Shown piece by piece: positions 1 through 8,298 of a stretch of 64,000 nucleotides of DNA. The translations under genes were made by a program, and so were the position numbers. Source of the DNA: a candidate division NC10 bacterium CSP1-5 (GTDB lineage: Bacteria > Methylomirabilota > Methylomirabilia > Methylomirabilales > CSP1-5); assembly GCA_001443495.1 (NCBI GenBank), contig LDXR01000013.1, positions 1-64,000 on the forward strand, written 5' to 3'. Below the pieces are notes generated by a model. The model ran no database searches and was not told the DNA's origin. It saw only the letters and a list, made by a program, of their open reading frames with translations. Each line of letters begins with the position of its first letter. Within the stretch, counting starts at the first letter, position 1.

Positions 1-234
1 TTCTGGCTTCATCTGGCGATGGTCCCGCACTCATGACATCGAGCGGCATCGCGTGCGCGATGAACTGATTCCCTTCAGTCCAGATGTGAGCCGTGTACTC
101 GATGTTGACAGTCCCAGGCATGTTTCCTCCCGCGCCTATCCAAGATGCTGACCAGCAAGCCAGGCAGTTTGACCATCGCCCAAACCTAGCAGATCTGCTG
201 CCAAAAAGAAAGGCTTCGGACTGCCCACTGGGGG

Positions 235-291
235 TTAGATCCGATACTGGGCGCGGGTGGACCATGGGAGGGGGATCGCGCTGGGAGTACG
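235..291 (-). repeat. Degenerate copy of the sat 3' end (copy A)
   Basis: Read on the minus strand, this ends in the peptide AIPLPWSTRAQYRI followed by TAA. It aligns with the last residues of the sat product encoded at 9383-10552 ([14 protein letters not shown], stop) and with the copy near 8213. No sat-like sequence is recognisable upstream of it. Copy A also shares a 13-bp block (GGTAGGTGGCGCC, near 309-321) and a block around 380-407 containing TTGACCCCAATCCC with copy B near 2001-2145, so A and B bracket the MBL-fold gene. Non-coding remnant. Confidence 0.5.
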
Positions 292-414
292 CGGGGTTCA
301 TCGCATGGTAGGTGGCGCCCGGGAATCCGATGTCGAGAGGACGTAACGTGCGCCAAGACTAAAATGGCGCAGAAATCTCGTCAACCAGCGCCTTGACCCC
401 AATCCCCCCACCGC

Positions 415-496
415 GGCTAACGTTCGGCTTCAGCCGCGTCCGGAAGCCGCAGCGGTGCGGAGGCTTTTGGGCGTCGGCTGCAAGCCTTCGTTAGGT
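415..496 (-). other. attC-like recombination site
   Basis: An imperfect inverted repeat with integron attC architecture. GGCTAAC (415-421) and GTTAGGT (490-496) form the outer core, and GGCTTCAGCCG is mirrored by CGGCTGCAAGCC as inner arms. The two arms differ by one extra unpaired G, as in attC extrahelical bases. Read on the minus strand it lies 65 bp after the stop codon of the MBL-fold gene, where an attC would sit in a gene cassette. No integrase or second attC is visible in the window, so this is a lone or relic site. Confidence 0.5.
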
Positions 497-561
497 GCGG
501 CGCGTGCCGAGAGGCCCCTTGGCGATATCCAGCAAGGGACCCGCCATGGGGGTGCACGGAC

Positions 562-1695
562 TCAGACCCCGAAGATATAGCGGGTGCCGGTATTGGACAC
601 GATCAGCCTACCGGGCATCTCCTTCTCCACCGCCCGCGCGAAGGCGGCCCCGCTGCAATGCATGGGCATCATGTAGTCTGGGTTGATTTCCTTAAGCGCC
701 TCGACGACCTGCGCGATGTACGGCTCCGGCGCTGGGGTGAGGTGGAAGCCGCCCATCACCGCGTGGACCTTCTTCTCGCCGGACACCGCCTGCGCCTGCT
801 TGACCGTGTTCACGATACCCGCATGCCCGCAGGAGGAGAGGACCACGAGGCCGCGGTCCTTGACGTTGAAGCAGGTCGCGTGCTCGTATTGGAACTGGTC
901 GGGGACGATCTTCCCTTCCCGCTCCTCCTTCGAAAAGTGCGAGGCGTCGCAGCCGGCGCCATCCCGGATCCCGATCTCGACCTTCGGGGTCGGGAAGGCC
1001 TTCTCGAAGCTGATGCGGGGAATGGCGCCCGTCGTGAACGCCTGACCCGCGATCACGGTCGGCTTCTCCGCGGTGATGACTCGCACGTTCGCGACGGCCA
1101 GCTCGCGGCGGTCGAGGACGCCGGTGCTCTGGCGCTCGCCCCCGGGCGGTTCTGCCCAGCGGTAGCAGAAGGTGTCCTCGCCCCCCACGTACAGCCCGAT
1201 GTCTTGGCGCATCTTTCCTCGATCGCGCTTGAGCAGGGACACCAAGCCGCCGAAGTGATCGAAGTGGCCGTGACTCAAGATGAGCGTGTCGAGCGCCGCC
1301 GGGTCGATCTTGAGGAAGTCGAGGTTGTTCAGCATGGCCACCGGGGAGGCGCCGAAGTCGAGCAGGTAGTGGCGCGTCTCGCCCCCGCGCTGCGACTCGA
1401 GGTGGAAGCCGAGGCCGAACTCGCTGTGGAGCTGCTTCTGGAGGTTCGGACCGATCCCCCAGCCGACCCGCTGCACATCGACAGCGCCGACCTTCGCGCT
1501 CTTGACGAGGACGTCGTGGGCGTTGTCGACGACCACGCGGACCGCTAGGCGATCCACCGTCGGGATCGCGCTCGACTTGGCCCGTGCCAGACCGCGGCCG
1601 AAGCGTCCGGCCGTTGCCCCGACGAGGATCGTCCCTGCCACGACAGTACTGGCGCGCAAGAAGTCTCGTCGCGTCATAGATATGTTGTGCCGCAT
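562..1695 (-). CDS. Tat-exported MBL-fold metallohydrolase
   Basis: A 377-residue metallo-beta-lactamase-fold hydrolase. The N-terminus carries a twin-arginine signal (TRRDFLRAS, Arg9-Arg10) followed by a hydrophobic stretch, so it should be exported folded. The metal motif is SHGHFDHFGG near residue 141 (His142, His144, Asp146, His147). A later GHAGIVN segment is typical of the COG1237 branch, which is named for dihydropterin-ribofuranosylaminobenzene-phosphate synthase-like proteins. Substrate unknown. The start is supported by AAGGAGG at 1704-1710. The gene stands alone between two degenerate sat-tail copies, with an attC-like site just after its stop. Confidence 0.85.
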   Translation of the reverse strand: MRHNISMTRRDFLRASTVVAGTILVGATAGRFGRGLARAKSSAIPTVDRLAVRVVVDNAHDVLVKSAKVGAVDVQRVGWGIGPNLQKQLHSEFGLGFHLESQRGGETRHYLLDFGASPVAMLNNLDFLKIDPAALDTLILSHGHFDHFGGLVSLLKRDRGKMRQDIGLYVGGEDTFCYRWAEPPGGERQSTGVLDRRELAVANVRVITAEKPTVIAGQAFTTGAIPRISFEKAFPTPKVEIGIRDGAGCDASHFSKEEREGKIVPDQFQYEHATCFNVKDRGLVVLSSCGHAGIVNTVKQAQAVSGEKKVHAVMGGFHLTPAPEPYIAQVVEALKEINPDYMMPMHCSGAAFARAVEKEMPGRLIVSNTGTRYIFGV

Positions 1696-1834
1696 GGCTG
1701 TTCCCTCCTTATGTTGCCGACGAACAACGACCGGTAAGCTCGTAACACCATAGACCTCCGCAGGTTCGAGGGTTCGTGTCAGACTTGCCTGAGTTGCTTA
1801 ACTATCCGTACCTCACTTCCGCATCTCTTCAGAA

Positions 1835-1888
1835 AGCAAAAACGCCCGCCCGGGCCGTGCTCCGCCCGGGAGGGCGTCAAGATTTTCT
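1835..1888. terminator. Hairpin terminator, probably bidirectional
   Basis: A 13-base arm at 1842-1854 (ACGCCCGCCCGGG) is complementary to 1864-1876 with one mismatch around a 9-base loop. An A-run lies on the left and GATTTT on the right, so it could act on both strands. It lies in the gap upstream of the MBL-fold gene. Apart from sat-tail copy B, nothing else was recognised between 1711 and 2200. Confidence 0.55.
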
Positions 1889-2000
1889 GCTGCGCCGTCG
1901 ATTGTGCCGGAGGTGGGCCAGGAACTATGCCTACCCCGGTTCCATTCCTAACTCCTCTAAAGAGGGCCTAAGTATGTCCTACCGACTCACCGCTGTCAAG

Positions 2001-2078
2001 GTCGGGGGTGGCCCACCGGAGCAGGATCTCGGCGATCGCGCGGCGCGAGTCCTCAGTTCGTGGCGGTAGGTGGCGCCG
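2001..2078 (-). repeat. Degenerate copy of the sat 3' end (copy B)
   Basis: Minus-strand translation gives LPPRTEDSRRAIAEILLRWA followed by TPD. This matches the sat C-terminus ([19 protein letters not shown] followed by NTD) but without the QYRI ending. The nucleotide match to sat 9398-9460 is clear by eye over about 55 bases. Copy B continues into the GGTAGGTGGCGCC and TTGACCCCAATCCC blocks shared with copy A. Not a gene; a relic of duplication or of an element that targets the sat 3' end. Confidence 0.45.
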
Positions 2079-2200
2079 GAGAATTCGCACCGGGCGCACC
2101 ATGCATATAGTTCCGTCAACAGGCCATTTGACCCCAATCCCGGATCCAATCCCGCATTACGGGTCGCGCCTGCGATGTGTCGTTTGCCCCGACGGTATGA

Positions 2201-2551
2201 TCAGCGTTTAATGGTCAGCTGGATAATGATGCGGGGCACCGATCCAGGGTGCTGGCGCTCGTGCGCCTGCCAGTCGTAGTCCGCGTCCCAGGGGGCGTCG
2301 TTGTAGAGGATGAACGCACCGGGGCCGACGATCAGCCGCTCGCAGGGAACCGGGGGCGGCTGGTGGCCCGGCGGGCGACCAGGATACCAGAGCCGGCAGT
2401 GGCCGGGCGGGGGGTAATGGCCGGGCGGGACGTGGAGCGCCCGAGGGCCGACCACAGGTGGCGGGCCCTCGCCCACAACCACGGGCGCGCAGCCGACAGT
2501 GAGGAGGCTGACGAGGGAAAGCAAGACGAGGAACATGCGGACGCTGCGCAT
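2201..2551 (-). CDS. Small proline-rich lipoprotein
   Basis: A 116-residue protein with a classic lipoprotein signal: MRSVRM, a hydrophobic core, then the lipobox LTVGC, so it should be lipidated at about Cys21. The mature part has a Pro/Gly/His-rich region (VPPGHYPPPGHCRLWYPG and PPGHQPPPV). That pattern recurs in a widespread family of small uncharacterised Gram-negative lipoproteins. It ends in a charged, beta-rich tail. Function unknown. It lies 85 bp downstream of the antitoxin-like gene on the same strand. Confidence 0.75.
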   Translation of the reverse strand: MRSVRMFLVLLSLVSLLTVGCAPVVVGEGPPPVVGPRALHVPPGHYPPPGHCRLWYPGRPPGHQPPPVPCERLIVGPGAFILYNDAPWDADYDWQAHERQHPGSVPRIIIQLTIKR

Positions 2552-2636
2552 TGCGTGATGAGGATTTCCTCTTTTCGTTTCCCTGTCAAGAAAAAACCGG
2601 GCGGGAGAAGGATCGCGGACGCCAAGCCGGATCTTT

Positions 2637-2903
2637 CTACTTTTTCCTTCGCGCGCGCGGCTTCTCGCGGTTCTCTAAGGCGGCTCCCTTCCCCGAGGCG
2701 ATGCTATGCCGCGCGCGAGCGATCCGCGCCAGGAATCGGGGGTCGTTCTCTAAGCGGTACTCGAACCACTCATCCTCTGAGGCAAACCCGATGAGTACTC
2801 CCGCCGCCTTTCCATGACGAGTGATGACGATTTCCTCCTTCTCCGCCTCGTGGAGGTAGCGCGAGAGGTCGTCCTTCACCTCATTTACAGGGACCTTCTT
2901 CAT
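2637..2903 (-). CDS. Phd/YefM-type antitoxin, no toxin partner visible
   Basis: An 88-residue protein. The N-terminal half (KKVPVNEVKDDLSRYLHEAE, then EIVITRHGKAAGVLIG) is the DNA-binding and dimerisation fold of type II antitoxins of the Phd/YefM family. The tail is basic (KPRARRKK). I chose the ATG at 2903 because GGGGAG lies just before it; a start at 2930 is possible. The usual partner, a PIN or RelE-like toxin directly downstream, is absent: the next gene is a lipoprotein. It is an orphan antitoxin or a stand-alone regulator. Confidence 0.75.
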   Translation of the reverse strand: MKKVPVNEVKDDLSRYLHEAEKEEIVITRHGKAAGVLIGFASEDEWFEYRLENDPRFLARIARARHSIASGKGAALENREKPRARRKK

Positions 2904-2966
2904 CTCACTCCCCTGCCCTTCCTGGCACAAATCCGGGGACGTAATACATATTTCACAGCACTGCCG

Positions 2967-3590
2967 TTAGGCGCGAATCGCCTTCTCCTTCACCGCGTTG
3001 GCCTCACGAAGGATCTCAAAGCCGCCCCTGATTACGATGGTGGCAATCGCGGCGCCAATGACCAGGTCAGGAAAGCGGCTACCCAGGACAATGACAAGCG
3101 CGCCGGAGAAAATGACTCCTAGGTTCGCAATAACATCGTTCTTCGAGAAGATCCACGAAGCCCGCATGTGAACGCCCCCCTGCCGATGCTTTGCGATGAG
3201 CAGGAGGCACGTCACGTTCGCGATTAAAGCGACTGCACCCACGGCGATCATCAGCGCGCTGATCGGGTCGCTTCCGACCAGGAAACGACGCGCGACATCG
3301 CCCAGAACGCCGATTCCGAGGGCGATCTGAGACACGCCGCTTGCAAAGGCCGCACGTGCTTTAGCCATAAGCGGCCTGCCCACGGCATACAGACCGATCC
3401 CATAGACGGTGGCATCGGCCAGCATATCGAGGGAATCAGCTATCAACCCGGTGGATTCCCCGAGCCATCCAGCAACGGCCTCCACAACAAACATGGAGGC
3501 GTTGATGGCGAGAAGACTCCACAAAGTTCTGCGCTCTAGCGCATCGGCTTCCTCAAGCTCACAGCCACAATCTGAAATGGTTGCCTCCAC
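2967..3590 (-). CDS. Short cation diffusion facilitator (CDF) transporter
   Basis: A 207-residue multi-pass membrane protein of the CDF/ZitB type, which exports divalent metals in exchange for protons. The metal-site motif ADSLDMLADA lies in the second helix at about residues 51-60. The N-terminus has a Cys-containing metal-binding stretch (SDCGCELEE). About five to six helices are present and the large C-terminal cytoplasmic domain of full-length CDF proteins is missing, a layout seen in short family members. The start appears to be GTG (3588-3590) with a weak ribosome site. Confidence 0.8.
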   Translation of the reverse strand: MEATISDCGCELEEADALERRTLWSLLAINASMFVVEAVAGWLGESTGLIADSLDMLADATVYGIGLYAVGRPLMAKARAAFASGVSQIALGIGVLGDVARRFLVGSDPISALMIAVGAVALIANVTCLLLIAKHRQGGVHMRASWIFSKNDVIANLGVIFSGALVIVLGSRFPDLVIGAAIATIVIRGGFEILREANAVKEKAIRA

Positions 3591-3836
3591 GACCGAGAAT
3601 GCCTAGCTATCTGATGCGCCGATTCTCAGTGCTTTCGCAGACCTTGTCAAGGTCCTCCGGAGCCTGCCGGCGTCGACAAACACTGGTCGGTATAATCCCT
3701 TACGGCTGCGAGAGATTGAGCGCCAAGGTCAATGGATCCCCCCGGAATAACTTTAATGTTCTTTCGAGAGAATATAGCCTAAGCCATTTAAATAAATGAT
3801 TTGAGGAGGATCGCCGCGGCCTCTCCTATTCCTCAC

Positions 3837-4451
3837 TCAACGTTTGCCCTGACGCCCTGTTCGCAAGGATTTCGTGGTAATGGCGTGACCGCGCTCGGCA
3901 TCCCAGAGAAGGCCCGCTTCCGAGAAAGCCTGACGAGCATGACTGTACGCCACTACGCATACTGGCGGCCACCTCCACTGTTGATGCACCACACCCGTAG
4001 GCTCTGTTGAGAACCTGATGGTTTCACGCGTCCCTTCCACCTCGATGCGGTTCAAAGCATCGCGTATCTTCGTCGGTTCCGTGGTTCCTGCATCTTCGAA
4101 GGCATGGGCAAGTACAACAACGGCATCGTACCCTTCCAGGGCGACGAAGGTTGGTTCACGACCGTACCGTTTCTCGAATTCCGCCCACATCTGCTTTCCC
4201 TGGCTGGTGAGATGGCCTGGTCGCGTGTACGAGAGGAACGGGACCTGTACGGCGTCGGTGACGCCCGCCTCGGGATGGCCAGACGTGTCTTCAAATAGAA
4301 GCGCCAGTGGCCTGCCCAGCACGCCCCCCGAGTCGTTGAGCTGCTTCACAGCCAAAGCCATTCCGTCCTGGAGCTCGCGACCCGCCCAGGGGATGCCGGG
4401 TAACGACAAGGGCCCAAGGCCGCCGATACGTATCATTTTCTCCGTCTCCAT
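3837..4451 (-). pseudogene. ABC branched-chain substrate-binding protein with internal deletion
   Basis: The reading frame starts like a mature periplasmic binding protein of the Leu/Ile/Val or urea type (MIRIGGLGPLSLPG, then MALAVKQLNDSGGVLGRP and FEDTSGHPEAG). It then jumps to the C-terminal lobe (VPFLSYTRPG, FEKRYGREPTFVALEGYDAV, IRDALNRIEVEGTRETIRF). About 200 residues that should lie between are gone, joined in frame. There is no signal peptide and no ABC permease or ATPase nearby. A 204-residue product is possible from the ATG at 4451, but intact family members have nearly 400 residues. Probably a relic. Confidence 0.6.
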
Positions 4452-4497
4452 ATCGCTACCGTCATACCCTGTGCTGCGACTTATCTCGTTCAAGGCC

Positions 4498-5124
4498 TTA
4501 TAGACAGACCCGATACGAACTGACTTTCCCCCGACCGATGTGGGGCAGGAAGCGTCCAGTCCGTTCCATGTACCGCCGATAGGCGTCACCGAATCTGGCA
4601 AGCAAGAGTTCTTCTTCCTTTCGTGTTCGGATGAGGACGAGGATGAAGAGGAGCGCGCCGCTTGCAAGGATGAACCAGTTCGCCGCAACCAGAGAGTTGG
4701 CCAGGACGCACAAGGCCAGCGAGTCGTAGAACGGGTGGCGGACCCAGCGATACGGGCCGGTTGTCACCAGGGTGTGCTCCCTCCTCGTGACCACCGTGTC
4801 CGTCAGGTTCTTCCCCAGGCTGCGGAGGGTCCAGATGAGCAATGCTCCGGCAATGACGCCCACACCCACTCCCGTCCACCGGAGCGTTGCTGGCAGGGGC
4901 ACCGAGGACCACACCATCCACGACGGATTGACCATGTAGGCGACGAGTCCCAGCATGCCAACGACGCCGACAGGTCGTAACGTACACAAAATGAAGAGGC
5001 CCTCTTGGCGCCTGTCGAGTTTCTCGCCCGTCGCCTGGGACTTGAGGCGATTGTACGCGACGATCGGAAGGAGCACGCTAGAGCCGACGATGAGGATGAC
5101 TCGAAACAGGTGATCGTCGTTCAT
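4498..5124 (-). CDS. Isoprenylcysteine carboxyl methyltransferase-like membrane protein
   Basis: A 208-residue membrane protein of the ICMT/PEMT methyltransferase superfamily. About five hydrophobic helices precede the cofactor-binding signature near the C-terminus (GPYRWVRHPFY, then RKEEELLLARFGDAYRRYM). In bacteria these enzymes methylate small lipophilic substrates; the substrate here is unknown. I chose the ATG at 5124 rather than an upstream one because it directly follows the stop of the GH19 gene (5127), which suggests coupling. Confidence 0.8.
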   Translation of the reverse strand: MNDDHLFRVILIVGSSVLLPIVAYNRLKSQATGEKLDRRQEGLFILCTLRPVGVVGMLGLVAYMVNPSWMVWSSVPLPATLRWTGVGVGVIAGALLIWTLRSLGKNLTDTVVTRREHTLVTTGPYRWVRHPFYDSLALCVLANSLVAANWFILASGALLFILVLIRTRKEEELLLARFGDAYRRYMERTGRFLPHIGRGKVSSYRVCL

Positions 5125-5126
5125 CG

Positions 5127-5789
5127 CTAATTGTGTTCTGTGAGGCGCCGCCGCTGAAGCAGAACCGCCTTGGCGCGCGCCCAATACGTTTTCCGACTCT
5201 CAAGGCCAGTACGCCCACCGTTGATAGTGACCGAAATAGTTACGAAGTCCTCATCGTCGTTGTCGTCATTCCTATCGTCTGCCAGTTCATTTAGTCCACG
5301 TGATTTCCAGAATTGCGCGGCCGACAAGGCAGCAACGTCGGGTTGCTCAAGGAGCTCGGGATTATCTTCTAACGTCAATGCTAAGGCCTGCGCAGTCGCT
5401 CGATAATTGCCGCGTCCAGTGATCTGGAGAAGCCCTCGGCCGCGAAAGCGCCAGCCGTCTCCACTGGCCTCATCCCCGTTGCCGAGACGCTTTGCATACA
5501 CGTAATTGGCCAGCTTCTCAGGCTGGCGCTCATACCGTCTGGCCTTGGCCAAGCTCGTAAATCGCTTTGGCCACACCTGCATGAGCCGCCTGGCGGTATA
5601 GTTCAGGTTCTCCACAAGTCTGCGGAATTCGTCGGATTCGTGCGCGATCTGGGCAAGAAATGCTGCTATTCTGTGAGGCGTGCTCACATCGAATCGGTCC
5701 ATTGCGTCATTCAGGGCTCGAGTCCATGTTGGGATGTCCGGCGCATCGGGCAGGAACGCGGCAAATCGCGTCTCTGTCAGGATGCTCAT
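5127..5789 (-). CDS. Glycoside hydrolase family 19 (chitinase/endolysin-like)
   Basis: A 220-residue protein resembling phage-type GH19 endolysins that cut peptidoglycan or chitin. AFLAQIAHESDEF carries the catalytic Glu in the HES context, and GWRFRGRGLLQITGRGNY is the signature around the second catalytic region. ISVTINGG follows near residue 185. There is no signal peptide. I prefer the ATG at 5789, which has GAGG eight bases upstream; one four codons earlier also exists. No other phage genes are nearby. Confidence 0.8.
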   Translation of the reverse strand: MSILTETRFAAFLPDAPDIPTWTRALNDAMDRFDVSTPHRIAAFLAQIAHESDEFRRLVENLNYTARRLMQVWPKRFTSLAKARRYERQPEKLANYVYAKRLGNGDEASGDGWRFRGRGLLQITGRGNYRATAQALALTLEDNPELLEQPDVAALSAAQFWKSRGLNELADDRNDDNDDEDFVTISVTINGGRTGLESRKTYWARAKAVLLQRRRLTEHN

Positions 5790-5855
5790 AGGTTGCCTCA
5801 TACGGAACGATGCCGGGCGGATAACCCGTAACCGTTCACGGCTTCGCTGAGTCTC

Positions 5856-6905
5856 TCATTGAGTACGCCTCCAGAGCACGGCAGCTGCGCGAATCGGTTC
5901 GGCGGCCTTCGGCCCCACCCCCGCGCCCGTGCGCTCGATCGCCTGGGCGATCTCGTCCAGGTCGGCACCGGTAAGCTCGATGCTCGCCGCCCCGATCCAG
6001 CCATCCACCTGCTCGGGCGAGCGCGCGCCCACGATCGCGCCCGTGACCCCCCGCCACGCGAGAGTCCACGCGACCGCAACCGCTGCGATGATCGTCCCGT
6101 GGCGTTCGGCGATGGGTGTGAGCGCGTCCCGCAGCACCAGGTTCTTCTCCAGGTTCGGCGACTGGAAGTCGGGCGAGCGGCGGCGCCAGTCATCCGGAGC
6201 AAGGGTCTTCACCCGATCGACGGTCCACTTCTCCGTCAGGAGCCCCGACTGCATCGGGCTGTAGATGATCACGCCCGTCCCATGCTCGGCGCACCACGGG
6301 ATCTCCCCCGCCGAAGCCTGGCGGTTGATCAACGAAAAGGGAGGCTGGAGCGAGTCCACGTGGCGGATCTTCTTGCAGCGCTCGAGGAGCGGCACATCAA
6401 AGTTCGACACGCCGGCCCAGTGCACCTTCCCCTCCTCCACGAGCCGGCCCATCTCGCCCCACGAGTCTTCAACCGGCGTGCCGGTCTCGTCGGGCCAATG
6501 GAACTGGTAGAGGTCGATCCGCTCGACCCCGAGCCGGCGGAGCGACGCCTCGCATTCGCGACGAATCGATTGGGGACGCAGGGTCTGGCGGGGGTCTGCC
6601 ATCGGATCCCTCTCGTCCCAGACCAGTCCGCACTTCGTAAAGACATACGGGCGATCGCTCGCCGGCAGCTCCTTAAGCAGCCGGCCCACGAGCTTTTCCG
6701 AGTGTCCGAGCCCGTAGACCGCGGCCGTGTCTATCCAGTTGATCCCCAGCGTGATGGCGTGGCGCATCGCCTTGAGCGAGGCCGCGTCGTCCTGCGGGCC
6801 CCAGCCGTAGGACCAGCCTCCCCCGCCGATCGCCCAGGCGCCGAAGCCCACGCGGGTGATCTCCGGACCGTTCTTTCCGAGCTTGCGTGTGGGCACGGCG
6901 CCCAT
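5856..6905 (-). CDS. Aldo/keto reductase
   Basis: A 349-residue NADPH-dependent reductase of the AKR superfamily (TIM barrel). Visible landmarks are the start RKLGKNGPEITRVGFG, the catalytic segment NWIDTAAVYGLGHSE (Asp and Tyr of the tetrad), the Lys region YVFTKCGLVW, the His region LYQFHWPDE, and the cofactor-binding tail GAIVGARSPEQVDG. The substrate cannot be predicted. It stands alone, with about 60 bp to each same-strand neighbour. Confidence 0.9.
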   Translation of the reverse strand: MGAVPTRKLGKNGPEITRVGFGAWAIGGGGWSYGWGPQDDAASLKAMRHAITLGINWIDTAAVYGLGHSEKLVGRLLKELPASDRPYVFTKCGLVWDERDPMADPRQTLRPQSIRRECEASLRRLGVERIDLYQFHWPDETGTPVEDSWGEMGRLVEEGKVHWAGVSNFDVPLLERCKKIRHVDSLQPPFSLINRQASAGEIPWCAEHGTGVIIYSPMQSGLLTEKWTVDRVKTLAPDDWRRRSPDFQSPNLEKNLVLRDALTPIAERHGTIIAAVAVAWTLAWRGVTGAIVGARSPEQVDGWIGAASIELTGADLDEIAQAIERTGAGVGPKAAEPIRAAAVLWRRTQ

Positions 6906-6966
6906 GTCTCGGGACCTCCATGAAGCGCAGCGGAGTAGCGGTCAGGTGCAGCTCCTCGTTCGGTGG

Positions 6967-7758
6967 TCAATCCATAAAGAGATACGACCTGAAATTGTTC
7001 ATGGCATCATCAGCTATCAGGTCCTGAAGCTTTATGCCTTCCAGTGCTTCGTTAAAGCACTGTCCGTATATTTCCATTACCTGTATCACGCGTTGCATTT
7101 CTTCTCTTCTTCTGTTTCCATCCAGGTATGGAGCATGAGTAGAAAGATATACGATCGGCTTGCGTAGAGCCAAGTAGTCCTTGATCGTTGGCAGCAAAAC
7201 GAATTCGCCTCCTTCGATGTCGATTTTCATGAAGTCGATTCTCTCCGGCTTGAAGACGGCGGTCCACGTCTCCCACGTCATGCACAAAGCGTGTGTGGTC
7301 CTGTCTGCTTGATCGGTCTTCAGGAGGCTTGTCATGCCGTCTCCAAGCTTACCCCCAAAACTTGCCATGGGCCGAATGCCGTTGTTATCGGTCAACGCAA
7401 GATTAAAGGGTATCACGTTGTGCAACCGGTTGAGGCGGATGTTCCATAGAAGGTGTTCATATGCGAGGATATCCGGTTCAAAGCAAAACACCTGTTTACA
7501 CTTCCTCGCCGCAAAGATGGCTGTAGGGCCTATCCATGCCCCTATATCGCAGTAGACCGAATCCTGACTGAGAAATCGTGCGAGGATTCTGTATGTATGA
7601 GCTTCCCAGCGGCCCTGAGATACCGTCTTCCAGAATTTCGCATGATAAGGATCACATCTGAATTCCAAATCATGAATGGTCGTCGGGTAATAACCGAGGG
7701 CGCGATAGTACGCCTTCTCAATCGGCTTGAAGACCCTCTTCATGCGGTTCTCCAACAA
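6967..7758 (-). CDS. FkbM-family methyltransferase
   Basis: A 263-residue class I SAM-dependent methyltransferase of the FkbM type. These usually O-methylate sugars or secondary metabolites. The SAM-binding loop is VYCDIGAWIGPTAIFAA near residue 93. The family signature IDFMKIDIEGGEF lies near residue 178. Base composition is visibly more AT-rich than its neighbours, suggesting transfer. No glycan or natural-product genes adjoin it. The start is either MLENRM or the Met six codons on. Confidence 0.8.
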   Translation of the reverse strand: MLENRMKRVFKPIEKAYYRALGYYPTTIHDLEFRCDPYHAKFWKTVSQGRWEAHTYRILARFLSQDSVYCDIGAWIGPTAIFAARKCKQVFCFEPDILAYEHLLWNIRLNRLHNVIPFNLALTDNNGIRPMASFGGKLGDGMTSLLKTDQADRTTHALCMTWETWTAVFKPERIDFMKIDIEGGEFVLLPTIKDYLALRKPIVYLSTHAPYLDGNRRREEMQRVIQVMEIYGQCFNEALEGIKLQDLIADDAMNNFRSYLFMD

Positions 7759-7846
7759 ACGATCCCGGCGACCTCTTGTTTCGCCAGCACCCGGCGAATC
7801 ACCGAACCATTCGGGGGGTCTGACATGGCAGTGCAGGGAGCAAGAT

Positions 7847-8122
7847 TCACTGACGGTCGCTGTGCCCCAGCGGCTTATCAGGCGCTATGCGATCCCTCAC
7901 GAGCTGCTTCAACTCCTTAGACTCCGGAAACCGCCCCTCTTGGTTACGCGAGAAGATCAGCTCTCCATCCACCCTCACTTCAAATATTCCTCCCGTGCCG
8001 GGGACCAGAGCCAACTCCCCGAGTTCATTCTCGAACGTGGTGAGCAACTCCTGCGCCATCCACGCGGCACGCAGCAGCCATCGACACTGTGTACAGTATT
8101 GAATCTCCACCCGCGGCGTCAT
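7847..8122 (-). CDS. Rdx/SelW-like thioredoxin-fold protein (Cys form)
   Basis: A 91-residue protein of the Rdx family (SelW/SelT/SelH homologues), a small thioredoxin-like fold. It starts VEIQYCTQCRW, with the CxxC redox motif at Cys10 and Cys13, and then has GGIFEVRVDGELIFSR and FPESKELKQLVRD. Many family members have selenocysteine in place of the second-motif Cys; here both are encoded as Cys. The exact redox partner is unknown. It lies downstream of the sulfur operon on the same strand, separated by the sat-tail copy at 8213. Confidence 0.85.
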   Translation of the reverse strand: MTPRVEIQYCTQCRWLLRAAWMAQELLTTFENELGELALVPGTGGIFEVRVDGELIFSRNQEGRFPESKELKQLVRDRIAPDKPLGHSDRQ

Positions 8123-8212
8123 GGCATCATGACTCTTCAGATCCTTGCTCGCGCACCGCTCAGGTGCCTGCGGCGAGCCCTGAGCGCAATCAACGTGGGT
8201 AGAAGGCGGGGG

Positions 8213-8272
8213 TCCGGTACTGGTCGGTGTTGGCCCAGCGGAGGGGGATCTCCGCGACGTCGCGGCCCGAGG
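8213..8272 (-). repeat. Near-exact copy of the sat 3' end (copy C)
   Basis: Positions 8213-8242 are identical, base for base, to 9388-9417, the last codons of the real sat gene. The match decays over the next 25-30 bases. In the minus-strand sat frame it reads [19 protein letters not shown], without the stop. With the sat 3' end it forms a direct repeat bracketing the cobA-like gene (8299-9306), as expected from a tandem duplication or from insertion at the sat 3' end. Confidence 0.75.
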
Positions 8273-8298
8273 TCGGGTTGGATGCAGGGAAGGGACGG

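Noticed and set aside
93-311. Short plus-strand frame near the window start
   Set aside because: No ribosome site or recognisable sequence. It overlaps sat-tail copy A, which is better explained as a relic on the other strand.
658-1548. Long plus-strand open frame opposite the MBL-fold gene
   Set aside because: A shadow of the GC-rich minus-strand gene: composition dominated by Arg, Glu, Val, Leu and Asp, no motif, no ribosome site. The same applies to long antisense frames opposite the aldo/keto reductase (5859-6923), the SUMT (8671-9420) and the CysO-CysM gene (17195-18670).
2637-2903. Complete toxin-antitoxin module
   Set aside because: Only the antitoxin half is present; no PIN, RelE or Doc-like frame lies on either side.
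5127-5789. Prophage region around the GH19 endolysin-like gene and the 'holin' at 53950
   Set aside because: No integrase, capsid, terminase or tail genes occur near either one, and they lie 48 kb apart.
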